This document shows, in pieces, positions 8,102 through 15,954 of a stretch of DNA of 53,745 bases. A model generated the notes under the pieces. It had not been told where the DNA came from and searched no databases. It was given only the letters and a program-made list of their open reading frames with translations. The DNA comes from Longicatena caecimuris (GTDB taxonomy: Bacteria; Bacillota_I; Bacilli_A; Erysipelotrichales; Erysipelotrichaceae), in the NCBI RefSeq assembly GCF_004341945.1, contig NZ_SMBP01000022.1, forward strand, positions 1 through 53,745, written 5' to 3'. Every line of letters begins with the position of its first letter. Position 1 is the first letter of the stretch. The position numbers and the translations under genes are program-made.

Positions 8102-8572
8102 ATGGCGGATATTCAGTTAGGAAATGTGCTGACAAAGGAAGCGATGATCTTAGATCATACGCCCTTTAACAGCAAGGAAGAAATGTTTCAGCTATTGAGT
8201 GAAAAGTTTTTCGAAGCCGGTGTTATAACCAATCAGCAAGCGTATCTTACTGCACTTCGTGAGCGCGAAGCTATGGGACCTACGTATATGGGAAATCTCA
8301 TCGGTCTTCCTCATGGTCGCTGTGATGAAGTGGTAAAATCCGGAATTGCGTTTTGTCGCTGTTCCTCTCCCTTCCTATATCAGAGCTGTGGAGAAGAGGG
8401 CGATGTAAAATATGTCTTTATGCTTGCGATTCCAGGGAATCAAAGTGCAGATCAATACATGCGCGTATTGGCAACTTTAGCCGGCTTGCTGGCAAAAGAA
8501 GAATTTGTCGATCAGTTGGATTCGGTGCACAGCTATGATGAAATGTTGGCACTGATGAAGGCTTGTTCATAA
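8102..8572 (+). CDS. PTS fructose-family EIIA component
   Basis: A 156-residue stand-alone EIIA of the fructose/mannitol fold. The phospho-acceptor is His71 in the motif LIGLPHGR. The Glu-rich N-terminal part and the REREAMGPTYMGN segment before the active site are typical. It takes phosphate from HPr-His-P and passes it to the EIIB encoded next. Start ATG after GGAAGGGTAAGC. The gene sits between the aldolase and EIIB and belongs to a three-gene EIIA-EIIB-EIIC permease. It could also phosphorylate or bind the regulator encoded at 4025-6019. Confidence 0.88.
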   Translation: MADIQLGNVLTKEAMILDHTPFNSKEEMFQLLSEKFFEAGVITNQQAYLTALREREAMGPTYMGNLIGLPHGRCDEVVKSGIAFCRCSSPFLYQSCGEEGDVKYVFMLAIPGNQSADQYMRVLATLAGLLAKEEFVDQLDSVHSYDEMLALMKACS

Positions 8573-8592
8573 AAAAGAAAGGAGGGTTTGTG

Positions 8593-8886
8593 ATGAAGAT
8601 CGTAGCTATCACATCATGTGCAACGGGGATTGCGCATACTTACATGGCTGCTGAAGCATTAAAAAAATTCTGCAAGAAAAACCATCATGAATGTAAGGTG
8701 GAAACACAAGGGGCATTGGGCATTGAAAATCAGCTGAAACCTTACGAAATTGAAGCTGCTGATTTGATCGTATTCGCTAACGATGTCGGCATCAGTAAGG
8801 CAGAACGCTTTGATAAATATAAAGATAAGATCAAAAAGTTCTCACCCCATGATGTCATCAAAGATCCAAGCATTATTTTGAAATAA
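8593..8886 (+). CDS. PTS fructose-family EIIB component
   Basis: A 97-residue EIIB of the fructose type. The phospho-acceptor is Cys9 in ITSCATGIAHTYMAAEAL, the standard P-loop-like signature of this family. Start chosen at ATG 8593 because AAAGGAGG lies just upstream; a longer in-frame reading from 8563 would put that site inside the gene. It accepts phosphate from EIIA His71 and phosphorylates the sugar as it passes through EIIC. Separate A, B and C subunits, rather than the fused FruA form, are common for secondary ketose or hexitol systems in Firmicutes. Confidence 0.88.
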   Translation: MKIVAITSCATGIAHTYMAAEALKKFCKKNHHECKVETQGALGIENQLKPYEIEAADLIVFANDVGISKAERFDKYKDKIKKFSPHDVIKDPSIILK

Positions 8887-8911
8887 TCTTAATGAAAAGG
8901 AGATAGAAAAC

Positions 8912-9961
8912 ATGAAAGATAAATTAAAAGAGATACAGGAGGCCCTACTTACCGGCGTTTCCTACATGCTTCCATTCGTTATTTCCGGCGGTTTGTTAAT
9001 TGCCATAGGTTTCCTGCTGGGGGGCTATAATATTCCAAATGATGTTGCGCAAGGGGGCAACTTCGCTTCTACAATGTTCTGGTTAGGAAAAGCAGCCTTT
9101 GGCTTGATGGTACCTATCCTGGGTGCTTATACGGCTTATAGTATTGCCGATAAGCCAGGTATTGCGCCAGGTATGATCGCTGGTTGGATGGCTACCGATC
9201 CTTGGGGCTTAAATCAGGCTTCTGGTTTCCTTGGCGGTTTGATCGGTGGTATCATCGCTGGTTACTTAGTCTTATTATTAAAGAAGATCCCTATGCCAAT
9301 GACGCTGCGCAGCTTGCTGCCTACATTGATCATTCCATTATTAGGCGTTACAGCTATGGGTCTAATTATGGTATACATCATCGGTGGTCCTATCGCTGCG
9401 GTTACCAATGCATTAACTGATATGCTGAATTCTCTGGGAACCGGAAACTTACTGCTGTTAGGTATCATTCAAGGATGCATGTTGGCATTTGATATGGGCG
9501 GTCCTTGTAATAAAGTTGCTTATGCATTCGCTTTGGCTGCTATGGATACTGGAAACTATATGGTCATGGGTGCAAACTTCGTTGGTTCCATCACACCTCC
9601 ATTAGGTATTGCAATTGCTATCCTTGTTAAGAAAAGCAAATTTACAAGCTCTGAAAGAAACTCTTTAGCTGGTTTACTTGCAGGTGCTGCTGGTATGATT
9701 ACAGAATTTGCAATTCCATTTGCTGCCAGTGATCCAGTAAAAGTAATTCCATCTTTGATGGCTGGTTCTGCTGTTGGTTGTACCGTATCTTATATGCTAG
9801 GCTTAACCATTCAGGCTCCACATGGTGGTTTGTTTGTAGCCTTTGCAATGAATAATCCAATCTACTTCATCATTGCTGCGGTAGTTGGGGCAATTGTTAC
9901 GGCTGCTTTATTAGTCGTATTAAAAAAGGATGTTCCCGCCGAAGAAGTTGAAGCTGAATAA
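8912..9961 (+). CDS. PTS fructose-family EIIC permease
   Basis: A 349-residue integral membrane protein with about eight to ten helices. Family signatures include the N-terminal LLTGVSYMLPFVISGGLLIA, the loop DMGGPCNKVAYAFALAAMD, and the late SDPVKVIPSLMAGSAVG and APHGGLFVAF segments, all typical of fructose-family EIIC. It moves the sugar inward while EIIB phosphorylates it, normally at C1 of a ketose. Start ATG after AAAAGGAGAT. With the neighbouring EIIA and EIIB it makes a complete permease dedicated to the substrate of this operon. The sugar is not fructose-specific by any residue I can identify. Confidence 0.87.
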   Translation: MKDKLKEIQEALLTGVSYMLPFVISGGLLIAIGFLLGGYNIPNDVAQGGNFASTMFWLGKAAFGLMVPILGAYTAYSIADKPGIAPGMIAGWMATDPWGLNQASGFLGGLIGGIIAGYLVLLLKKIPMPMTLRSLLPTLIIPLLGVTAMGLIMVYIIGGPIAAVTNALTDMLNSLGTGNLLLLGIIQGCMLAFDMGGPCNKVAYAFALAAMDTGNYMVMGANFVGSITPPLGIAIAILVKKSKFTSSERNSLAGLLAGAAGMITEFAIPFAASDPVKVIPSLMAGSAVGCTVSYMLGLTIQAPHGGLFVAFAMNNPIYFIIAAVVGAIVTAALLVVLKKDVPAEEVEAE

Positions 9962-9985
9962 GAAAAGAGGAGAAAAGACAAGTTT

Positions 9986-10900
9986 ATGGCAAAATTATTT
10001 GATATCATGGGAAATTTCCCATTCAAACCTGAGGATAAAAAACCAATGCTGATTCGTAAACAGGATTATTCTACAGCATTGTATCCACCAAACAACGCAT
10101 TTACCAGTGATAATACGTTCACGATGATTACAACCGATACCTTCATGCTGGGTATCTATGAATTAGGACCTGGTGGTGTATTTGCACCATTGGATATCCA
10201 TCCTGGTGATGAATCTTACTACATCCTGGATGGACCGGTCGTACAGCGCAGCGGCAATGGCCAGTTTGCTTACTTAGAAACCGGAGAAGGTCTGTTCATG
10301 CCGGAAGGCGCATGGCATTGTTGTCATAATTTCTCAGATCGCAAAGCGCGTATTCTGTACTTCATCACACCAAAGGCATGGAGCGAACAGATTCCACCGG
10401 CAGTTATTCCAACCGATGAAGAAACAAAGTTCTACAAAGGACCGAACAACGATGCATTACCAAATATGCGCGATAAGATTCATGATATTTCCCGTCAGGG
10501 CTGTACCGATGATATCGGACATTGGCCAGTGGATGCAAAAGAAGCTAGAGAAACCGGTGCCGTTTATGCCGTTCGTGACTTTGAAAAATTAAACAATGTG
10601 CATGGAACCAGTCATCCAATGCTAATGCGTTTCATCACCAGCAATGACTATGGACATTTTGGTGAATTTATCTTGCCGGCCGGTGGTTATGGGCCTCGCT
10701 GCTCTGATCCTGATACACATAAAGGAGATGCCGCCTTGTATTGTGTGGATGGACCGGTAACGGTGAATTTGGTAGAGCTGGAAGAAAGCTTCGTCATGGA
10801 ACCGGAAGATACTTTCTTTATTCCAGCTGGTGTTAGCTATCAGTTGGTAAACTTTGAAGCAAAACCGGTGAAAGTAGTCTTTGCGATTACCGAGCTGTAA
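9986..10900 (+). CDS. Bicupin domain protein
   Basis: A 304-residue protein with two cupin barrels. The first (about 55-130) keeps a metal site: His72 and Glu76 in IHPGDESYYILDG, then PEGAWHCCHNF with His111 and His114. The second (about 205-300) has the PAGGYG...THKGDAALYCVDGP and FFIPAGVSYQLVNF segments but lacks the final histidine, so it is probably structural. Cupins in sugar operons are often isomerases, epimerases or lactone-acting enzymes, but I cannot assign a reaction. Start ATG after AAAGAGGAG. It follows EIIC directly in the operon, so a catabolic or mutarotase-like role on the same sugar is the reasonable inference. Confidence 0.75.
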   Translation: MAKLFDIMGNFPFKPEDKKPMLIRKQDYSTALYPPNNAFTSDNTFTMITTDTFMLGIYELGPGGVFAPLDIHPGDESYYILDGPVVQRSGNGQFAYLETGEGLFMPEGAWHCCHNFSDRKARILYFITPKAWSEQIPPAVIPTDEETKFYKGPNNDALPNMRDKIHDISRQGCTDDIGHWPVDAKEARETGAVYAVRDFEKLNNVHGTSHPMLMRFITSNDYGHFGEFILPAGGYGPRCSDPDTHKGDAALYCVDGPVTVNLVELEESFVMEPEDTFFIPAGVSYQLVNFEAKPVKVVFAITEL

Positions 10901-10983
10901 TAATAACTACTGTCTGAGAAGAAAACAAGAAAGGGAAAACGTGTTCTTCGTATTACAGACTTGCGAAAGGAATTCGTCGATGA

Positions 10984-11008
10984 GATGAGTGGAATTGCTC
11001 CACTCATC
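10984..11008 (+). other. Perfect intra-operon hairpin without a T run
   Basis: GATGAGTGGA (10984-10993) pairs exactly with TCCACTCATC (10999-11008) around a five-base loop. No T run follows, so it is not a normal terminator. It lies in the 137-base gap between the bicupin and rpiB-like genes and may protect or end a processed transcript. Confidence 0.55.
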
Positions 11009-11037
11009 TGATCATTATGATATAAAAGGTGAAGAAA

Positions 11038-11484
11038 ATGAAAATTGTGATTGGATGTGATGAAGCTGCTTTTGATATGAAAGAGGCAGTTCATCAGCGA
11101 TTAAAAGAACTACAGTATGATGTCATTGATGTGGGAGTCTATGATAAAAACCCATCCTTGTACCCGGACACGGCAGAAAAGCTGTGCAAAGAAATCGTCG
11201 AAGGGCGTGCCGAAAAAGGGATATTGATGTGTGGAACCGGTATCGGAATGGCGATCACAGCCAACAAAATACCAGGCATTCGCGCAGCCGTAGGGCATGA
11301 TGTCTTTTCCGTAGAACGCAGCCGTAAAAGCAATGACTGTCAAGTTCTCTGCATGGGAGCCAGAGTAATTGCCATCCAATCTGCATTGATGTTGATGGAA
11401 CGCTGGCTGCAGTGTGAATTTGCCGGTGGGGCAAGTAAGGCAAAGGTAGATAGGATCAGGGAAATCGAGTGTCAATACAGATAG
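11038..11484 (+). CDS. RpiB/LacAB-family sugar-phosphate isomerase
   Basis: A 148-residue aldose-ketose phosphate isomerase. The family core is clear: KIVIGCDEAAFDMKEAV at the N-terminus, GILMCGTGIGMAITANKIPGI carrying the catalytic Cys, and a CQVLCMGARVI strand. Three positions differ from E. coli RpiB as I recall it: the His after CD is Glu (CDEAAF), the active-site His of SRxHND is Ser (SRKSND), and the C-terminal GGRH is GGAS. These changes argue for a substrate other than ribose 5-phosphate. Relatives act on galactose 6-phosphate or erythrulose phosphates. Start ATG 11038 after AAGGTGAAG. DhaK follows with 11 bases between. Confidence 0.82.
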   Translation: MKIVIGCDEAAFDMKEAVHQRLKELQYDVIDVGVYDKNPSLYPDTAEKLCKEIVEGRAEKGILMCGTGIGMAITANKIPGIRAAVGHDVFSVERSRKSNDCQVLCMGARVIAIQSALMLMERWLQCEFAGGASKAKVDRIREIECQYR

Positions 11485-11495
11485 GAGGAAACAAC

Positions 11496-12506
11496 ATGCA
11501 AAGAATCATTAACAATTGTGATGAAGTCGTTGAAGATATGCTGAAAGGTTTTGAGCGCTGTCATCATGATCTGATACGCGTTGATGAAAATAATCCTCGT
11601 GTTGTCATTTCAAAAGAAGCTACTAAGAAGCGAAAGGTTGGTATCGTTACCGGAGGCGGCAGTGGGCATAAACCAGCGTTTATCGGCTATTGCGGAAAGA
11701 ATATGGTCGATGCCGTGGCCGTTGGTGAAATTTTCTCTTCTCCTACGGCAAAATCATTTTACGATGCTTTCTGTGCGGTTGATCAAGGTATGGGCGTTGC
11801 CTGCTTGTATGGCAATTATGCCGGTGATAACATGAATGTAAAGATGGCGATGGAATTAGCGGAAGATGATGATATCGTCGTAAAAACAGTCGTTGCCAAT
11901 GATGATGTGGCCAGTGCTGATAAAGCAGATCGTACGAAACGTCGCGGTGTTGCCGGAGAAATCTTCATGTGGAAGGTTGGCGGTGCCAAGGCAGCGATGG
12001 GAGCTAGCTTGGATGAAGTGATTGCTGCTGCCCAAAAGGCCATTGATCATACACGCAGTGTCGGTGTTGGGTTAAGCCCATGTACGATACCGGCGAATGG
12101 AAAACCGAATTTCACCATTGAAGAAGGAACGATGGAATTTGGTATCGGTCATCATGGGGAACCGGGTATTAAAGTTGAAAAACTTGGTACGGCAAAAGAA
12201 ATGGCGAAAGAAATGACCCGTTTGGTCATTGAAGATAAACCATTTAAAGCAGGCAGTGAAGTCGCTGTGTTGGTATCTGGTTTAGGGGCAACACCGGTCA
12301 TGGAACAATATATCTTCTTTGAAGAAGTCGCCAAGCTCTTAGAGGAACAGGGTATTTGTATTTATAAATCTTATGTCGGCAATTACTTTACGTCCTTGGA
12401 AATGAATGGTGTAACCTTAACGATCATGGAATTGGATGAGGAATTAAAGGAATGTGTCGATATGGAAGTAGAAACCATGGGTATGACCCAGTTGGCAAGG
12501 AGATAA
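11496..12506 (+). CDS. dhaK: Dihydroxyacetone kinase-like subunit DhaK
   Basis: A 336-residue DhaK. Substrate-binding features are intact: GGGSGHKP with His58, GNYAGDNMNVKMAME with the active Asp111, and GIGHHGEPGI, where His220 is the residue that forms a hemiaminal with the ketone substrate in known DhaK. It works with DhaL, encoded three bases downstream. Start ATG 11496 after AGGAGG; a longer in-frame reading from 11469 was rejected because it contains this site. No dhaM gene is in the window. The pair may therefore use ATP like eukaryotic triokinase, or borrow a DhaM encoded elsewhere. The substrate may be dihydroxyacetone, glyceraldehyde or a small ketose. Confidence 0.87.
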   Translation: MQRIINNCDEVVEDMLKGFERCHHDLIRVDENNPRVVISKEATKKRKVGIVTGGGSGHKPAFIGYCGKNMVDAVAVGEIFSSPTAKSFYDAFCAVDQGMGVACLYGNYAGDNMNVKMAMELAEDDDIVVKTVVANDDVASADKADRTKRRGVAGEIFMWKVGGAKAAMGASLDEVIAAAQKAIDHTRSVGVGLSPCTIPANGKPNFTIEEGTMEFGIGHHGEPGIKVEKLGTAKEMAKEMTRLVIEDKPFKAGSEVAVLVSGLGATPVMEQYIFFEEVAKLLEEQGICIYKSYVGNYFTSLEMNGVTLTIMELDEELKECVDMEVETMGMTQLARR

Positions 12507-12509
12507 CTT

Positions 12510-13157
12510 ATGGAAACCTTACGTAATCAAGGAAATGCCGGTATCGTTTTGCAAGTCATCGATGCCATTCATGAACAAGCATCTTACTTGAGTGAGATTG
12601 ATGGTGCAACCGGAGATGGAGATCACGGCATTAATATGAATAAAGGCTTTATGATGGCAAAGGAGCGCATTGAGCCAAGCGATTCTTTTGCGGAAGCTTT
12701 AAAAATCTTAGGACGTACCTTAGTCATGGACATTGGCGGCAGTATGGGACCTATTTACGGCACCATGTTTTCTAAGCTGAGCCGGGTTTTAAAAAAGGCA
12801 GAGCCTATCACGAAAGAAGCTTTTTTAGAAGCATTGGAAAATGCGGTACAAGGTTTGATGGATCTGGCTGGAGCTAAGGTTGGCGATAAGACATTAGTGG
12901 ATACGATTTATCCGGCTTGTCAGGCCTATCAAGCAGCTATGAAACAAGATGCAGAGTTTTCACAGTGCTTAAGAGAAATGGCGAAAGGGGCAGAAGCCGG
13001 TAAAGAAAGCACAAAGGATTTAGTAGCGAAAATCGGCAGAGCTGCTCGTTTAGGCGAACGCAGCCGCGGTCATCTGGATGCAGGAGCTACCTCCTGTTGG
13101 ATCATTTTAACAACGATGGCAAATGCGATGTTAGCGCAGCTGCAGTCACGAGAGTAG
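12510..13157 (+). CDS. dhaL: Dihydroxyacetone kinase-like nucleotide-binding subunit DhaL
   Basis: A 215-residue all-helical DhaL. The two-magnesium nucleotide site is intact: Asp31, Asp36 and Asp38 in DGATGDGDHGINM. Later GGSMGPIYGTMF and the DAGATSC C-terminal loop also fit the family. DhaL carries ADP or ATP and transfers phosphate to the substrate bound by DhaK. It starts three bases after the dhaK stop with AAGGAGA at the end of that gene as its ribosome binding site, so the two are translated together. A terminator-like hairpin follows at 13161-13190, which may lower expression of the last three genes. Confidence 0.87.
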   Translation: METLRNQGNAGIVLQVIDAIHEQASYLSEIDGATGDGDHGINMNKGFMMAKERIEPSDSFAEALKILGRTLVMDIGGSMGPIYGTMFSKLSRVLKKAEPITKEAFLEALENAVQGLMDLAGAKVGDKTLVDTIYPACQAYQAAMKQDAEFSQCLREMAKGAEAGKESTKDLVAKIGRAARLGERSRGHLDAGATSCWIILTTMANAMLAQLQSRE

Positions 13158-13160
13158 ACA

Positions 13161-13190
13161 GATGATTTTCTTTTGAGAATCATCTTTTCT
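13161..13190 (+). terminator. Intra-operon terminator or attenuator after dhaL
   Basis: GATGATTTTC (13161-13170) pairs with GAGAATCATC (13175-13184), one G-U, around TTTT, followed by TTTTCT. It looks like a moderate intrinsic terminator that would let some transcripts pass to the downstream HAD and transketolase genes. Confidence 0.6.
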
Positions 13191-13210
13191 CTAGAAAGGA
13201 AAAGGTAGAA

Positions 13211-13270
13211 ATGTTTGATATGTACATGACTACCAGGAAAAAAGATGCACAAGAAATATTTTTTCTTTGA
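13211..13270 (+). CDS. Possible 19-residue leader peptide overlapping the HAD gene
   Basis: A short frame, MFDMYMTTRKKDAQEIFFL, starts at ATG 13211 after a good AAAGGAAAAGG site and ends at 13270, 26 bases inside the HAD gene that starts at 13245. The HAD gene's own site (GGAAAAAAG) lies within it. This could couple translation of the two. The peptide itself shows no known motif. It may simply be fortuitous. Confidence 0.3.
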   Translation: MFDMYMTTRKKDAQEIFFL

Positions 13271-14018
13271 TATAGATGGAACTTTAACGGATCGATCCAC
13301 GGGTGAAATTGTTCCCAGTGCGTTAGCAACGTTGAAAAAGCTGGAAGCAGCAGGCCATTTTGTCAGCATCGCTACTGGTCGTGCCCATTATAAAGCAAGA
13401 GGCTTCATGGAAAAGGTTGGCTTGTCGAATATGGTGTGTAATGGCGGTGTTGGTCTAGTCATTGATCATGAACTGGTGGAAAATCGCCCTTTGGATCTAT
13501 CGAAGGCAAAAGCGATTTGTAAACAGGCAGATGCGTTAGGTTATGGCCTTCTTTTAATGCTAGATGATTCCTTGCGTTGCTACAGCAAAGATAATCGTTT
13601 TCGTAAACAAATGGGGGAACGCTTAGAACCAACGGAATACATCATTGATGAAACCTTAGATTATGATGCACTGAGTGCTATTTATAAGATTTATATTTCC
13701 ATTCCAAAGGAAGAAGAAGAGCGTTTAACACTGCGCAATACCTTAGGACATCTGCGCTTTGCGGGCAATTATTTAATGTTTCAATATGATGAAAAGGATA
13801 AAGGCATTGAACATATGATCGAACGTATCCATGGTCGTATCGAGGATGTCGTGGTCTTTGGCGATGATACCAACGATCTTGTCATGTTTGACAAACGATG
13901 GTGTAGCATTGCGATGGGCAATGGCAGTGAAGATATCAAACAAAAAGCAGATTATGTAACGGATACGAATGTAAGGGATGGCATTCAAAAGGCATGTCAG
14001 CATTTTCACTGGATTTAA
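13245..14018 (+). CDS. Cof-type HAD-family sugar phosphatase
   Basis: A 257-residue HAD hydrolase of the Cof (IIB cap) group. Motif I is FFFDIDGTLTD with nucleophile Asp9 and acid Asp11. Motif II is SIATGR. Motif IV is VFGDDTNDLVMF with the magnesium-binding Asp207 and Asp208. These enzymes remove phosphate from sugar phosphates and related small molecules. In the operon it may clear a dead-end phosphate or relieve sugar-phosphate stress. Start ATG 13245 after GGAAAAAAG. It sits downstream of the partial terminator and a possible leader peptide, so its expression may be lower than that of the upstream genes. Confidence 0.83.
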   Translation: MHKKYFFFDIDGTLTDRSTGEIVPSALATLKKLEAAGHFVSIATGRAHYKARGFMEKVGLSNMVCNGGVGLVIDHELVENRPLDLSKAKAICKQADALGYGLLLMLDDSLRCYSKDNRFRKQMGERLEPTEYIIDETLDYDALSAIYKIYISIPKEEEERLTLRNTLGHLRFAGNYLMFQYDEKDKGIEHMIERIHGRIEDVVVFGDDTNDLVMFDKRWCSIAMGNGSEDIKQKADYVTDTNVRDGIQKACQHFHWI

Positions 14019-14089
14019 CAAAATAGAAAGAAAGGATCATTGGTAAGAGCTACAGGATGTTGTACGATTACTGATTAGGATAAAGGGAT

Positions 14090-14914
14090 ATGAAAAAAGA
14101 AGAATTACAGCAGCTAGCACGACAAGTGCGTAAGGATGTGCTGTGGGAGATCTTTAGCGCACAAAGCGGTCATCCCGGCGGTTCTTTAAGTGCTGCCGAT
14201 CTTGGTACAGTCTTATTTTTTGATGAGATGGATATAACAAAGGAAAATGCCCAAGGTCAAAAACGTGATCGTTTGGTTTTTAGCAAGGGTCATGCGGCAC
14301 CACTGCTTTATGCGTTATTGTGTGAGAAAGGACTATTGGAAAAGGATGATTTAACAACTTTTCGCCGCATCAATACCCGCTTACAAGGACATCCGAATAT
14401 GAATTATATTGATGGGGTAGATATGTCTACGGGATCTTTAGGACAAGGGATTTCCGCCGCAGTAGGGATGGCACTAGCAAATCGCTTAGATGGCAATACC
14501 CATCGCATATATGCATTGTTAGGTGATGGGGAATGTCAGGAAGGGGAAGTATGGGAGGCATTGATGAGTGCTGCCCATTATCAATTCGATAATTTATGTG
14601 TCATCATCGATCACAATGGTTTACAAATTGATGGCAAGGTGGATGATGTCATGAAGGTAGATTCGCTGTATGACAAAGCGATTGCCTTTGGCTGTCATGC
14701 CCTGCAGATCAATGGGCATGACATGGATGCTATCAAAACGGCCTTTGCACAGGCTCGTCAGATACAAGGAAAACCGACGGTGATCATTGCCGATACAATT
14801 AAAGGGAAAGGGGTATCCTTTATGGAAAATGAAGCAGGATGGCATGGCAAAGCACCAAATGCAACGCAATTTGAACAAGCTATCAAGGACTTAGGAGGTG
14901 ATGCACAATGGTAA
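14090..14914 (+). CDS. Transketolase, N-terminal (thiamine diphosphate-binding) subunit
   Basis: A 274-residue N-terminal half of a split transketolase. It has SGHPGGSLSAADLG with His28, FSKGHAAPLLYALL, STGSLGQGISAAVGMA, and the diphosphate-binding motif GDGECQEGEVWEA (145-157) with Asn176 in DHNGLQI. It binds ThDP with Mg2+. The partner subunit starts inside its last codons. Split transketolases are frequent in Firmicutes catabolic operons; AptA/AptB, which act on apulose 4-phosphate, are one characterised case. It moves two-carbon ketol units between sugar phosphates. Start ATG after AAAGGGAT. Confidence 0.88.
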   Translation: MKKEELQQLARQVRKDVLWEIFSAQSGHPGGSLSAADLGTVLFFDEMDITKENAQGQKRDRLVFSKGHAAPLLYALLCEKGLLEKDDLTTFRRINTRLQGHPNMNYIDGVDMSTGSLGQGISAAVGMALANRLDGNTHRIYALLGDGECQEGEVWEALMSAAHYQFDNLCVIIDHNGLQIDGKVDDVMKVDSLYDKAIAFGCHALQINGHDMDAIKTAFAQARQIQGKPTVIIADTIKGKGVSFMENEAGWHGKAPNATQFEQAIKDLGGDAQW

Positions 14915-15834
14915 AAAAGGCAACGCGTGAGGCGTATGGGGAAGCGTTAGCGCAACTCGTAAAACAAAATCCTGACATTGTTGTTTTAGATGCTGATTTA
15001 GCAGGAAGCACGAAAACAAGCGAAGCGAAAAAAGTATGTCCACAGCGTCATTTTGATATGGGCATCGCGGAAAGTAACATGATGGGTGTGGCAGCCGGCT
15101 TGGCAGCCAGTGGCAAGATCCCATTTGCCAGCAGCTTTGCGATGTTTGCGGCAGGAAGAGCCTATGAACAGATTCGCAATGCGATCGGGTATCCACATCT
15201 GAATGTAAAGATATGTGCAACTCATGCCGGATTAAGCGTTGGAGAAGATGGTGCTACTCATCAATGTAATGAAGATCTGGCATTGATGCGCACGATTCCC
15301 GGAATGTGTGTCTTACAGCCTTGTGATGCGCAGCAGACCACCCAGATGATCAAGGCCATAGCGAGGATGGATGGTCCTTGTTATGTTCGCTTAAGTCGAA
15401 TGGCTGTTGATGCGGTTTATGATGAAAATATGCCGTTTACGATAGGAAAAGGGAATGTCCTACAGAAAGGGGAAAAAATAGCCATCGTAGCCAGTGGAAT
15501 CATGGTCCAAGAAGCTTTACAGGCAGCAAAACAATTACCATTTGTGCCGACGATTGTCGATATGCATACCATAAAACCAATTGATAAAGCATTGTTATGT
15601 TCGCTGGCGAAGGATCATCAGCTGATCGTAACGGCAGAAGAGCATTCTATAATCGGTGGTTTAGGCAGTGCCGTTGCCGAAGTTCTTGCGCAGCAGCCAC
15701 ATGCCTGTGCGTTGCGCATGGTAGGTGTTTTCGATGTGTATGGAGAAAGTGGCACCCCTCAAGATGTCTTGCATAAATATGGCATTGATGCAAAAACTAT
15801 TGTAAACACGATTTTAACACAACCCTTTCAATAA
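14908..15834 (+). CDS. Transketolase, C-terminal (pyrimidine-binding) subunit
   Basis: A 308-residue C-terminal half of the split transketolase. Glu55 in DMGIAESNMMG is the conserved glutamate that activates the thiamine ring. SFAMFAAGRAYEQIRN, the ATHAGLSVGEDGATHQ loop and TAEEHSIIGGLGSAVAEV are further family signatures. It overlaps the N-terminal subunit gene by seven bases, with AGGAGGTG inside that gene as its ribosome binding site, so the two are made in equal amounts. It is the last gene of the operon, with a clear terminator at 15851. With RpiB it would connect the operon's product to the pentose phosphate pool. Confidence 0.88.
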   Translation: MVKKATREAYGEALAQLVKQNPDIVVLDADLAGSTKTSEAKKVCPQRHFDMGIAESNMMGVAAGLAASGKIPFASSFAMFAAGRAYEQIRNAIGYPHLNVKICATHAGLSVGEDGATHQCNEDLALMRTIPGMCVLQPCDAQQTTQMIKAIARMDGPCYVRLSRMAVDAVYDENMPFTIGKGNVLQKGEKIAIVASGIMVQEALQAAKQLPFVPTIVDMHTIKPIDKALLCSLAKDHQLIVTAEEHSIIGGLGSAVAEVLAQQPHACALRMVGVFDVYGESGTPQDVLHKYGIDAKTIVNTILTQPFQ

Positions 15835-15850
15835 CAAAGATAATTGCATA

Positions 15851-15891
15851 AACATGTTCTGTGAATGATGAGCGAGGAACATGTTTTCTTT
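15851..15891 (+). terminator. Terminator of the sugar operon
   Basis: AACATGTTC (15851-15859) pairs with GAACATGTT (15877-15885), followed by TTCTTTTT. Nine exact pairs at the end of the operon. Confidence 0.8.
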
Positions 15892-15954
15892 TTAATTAAG
15901 ATATCCTAAGAACTTTCAGTAGAAATTATGCTAAAATAAAACAGGGTGATTTAC

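Noticed and set aside
10901-11037. Riboswitch between the bicupin and RpiB-like genes
   Set aside because: Only one simple hairpin is seen and no known aptamer pattern.
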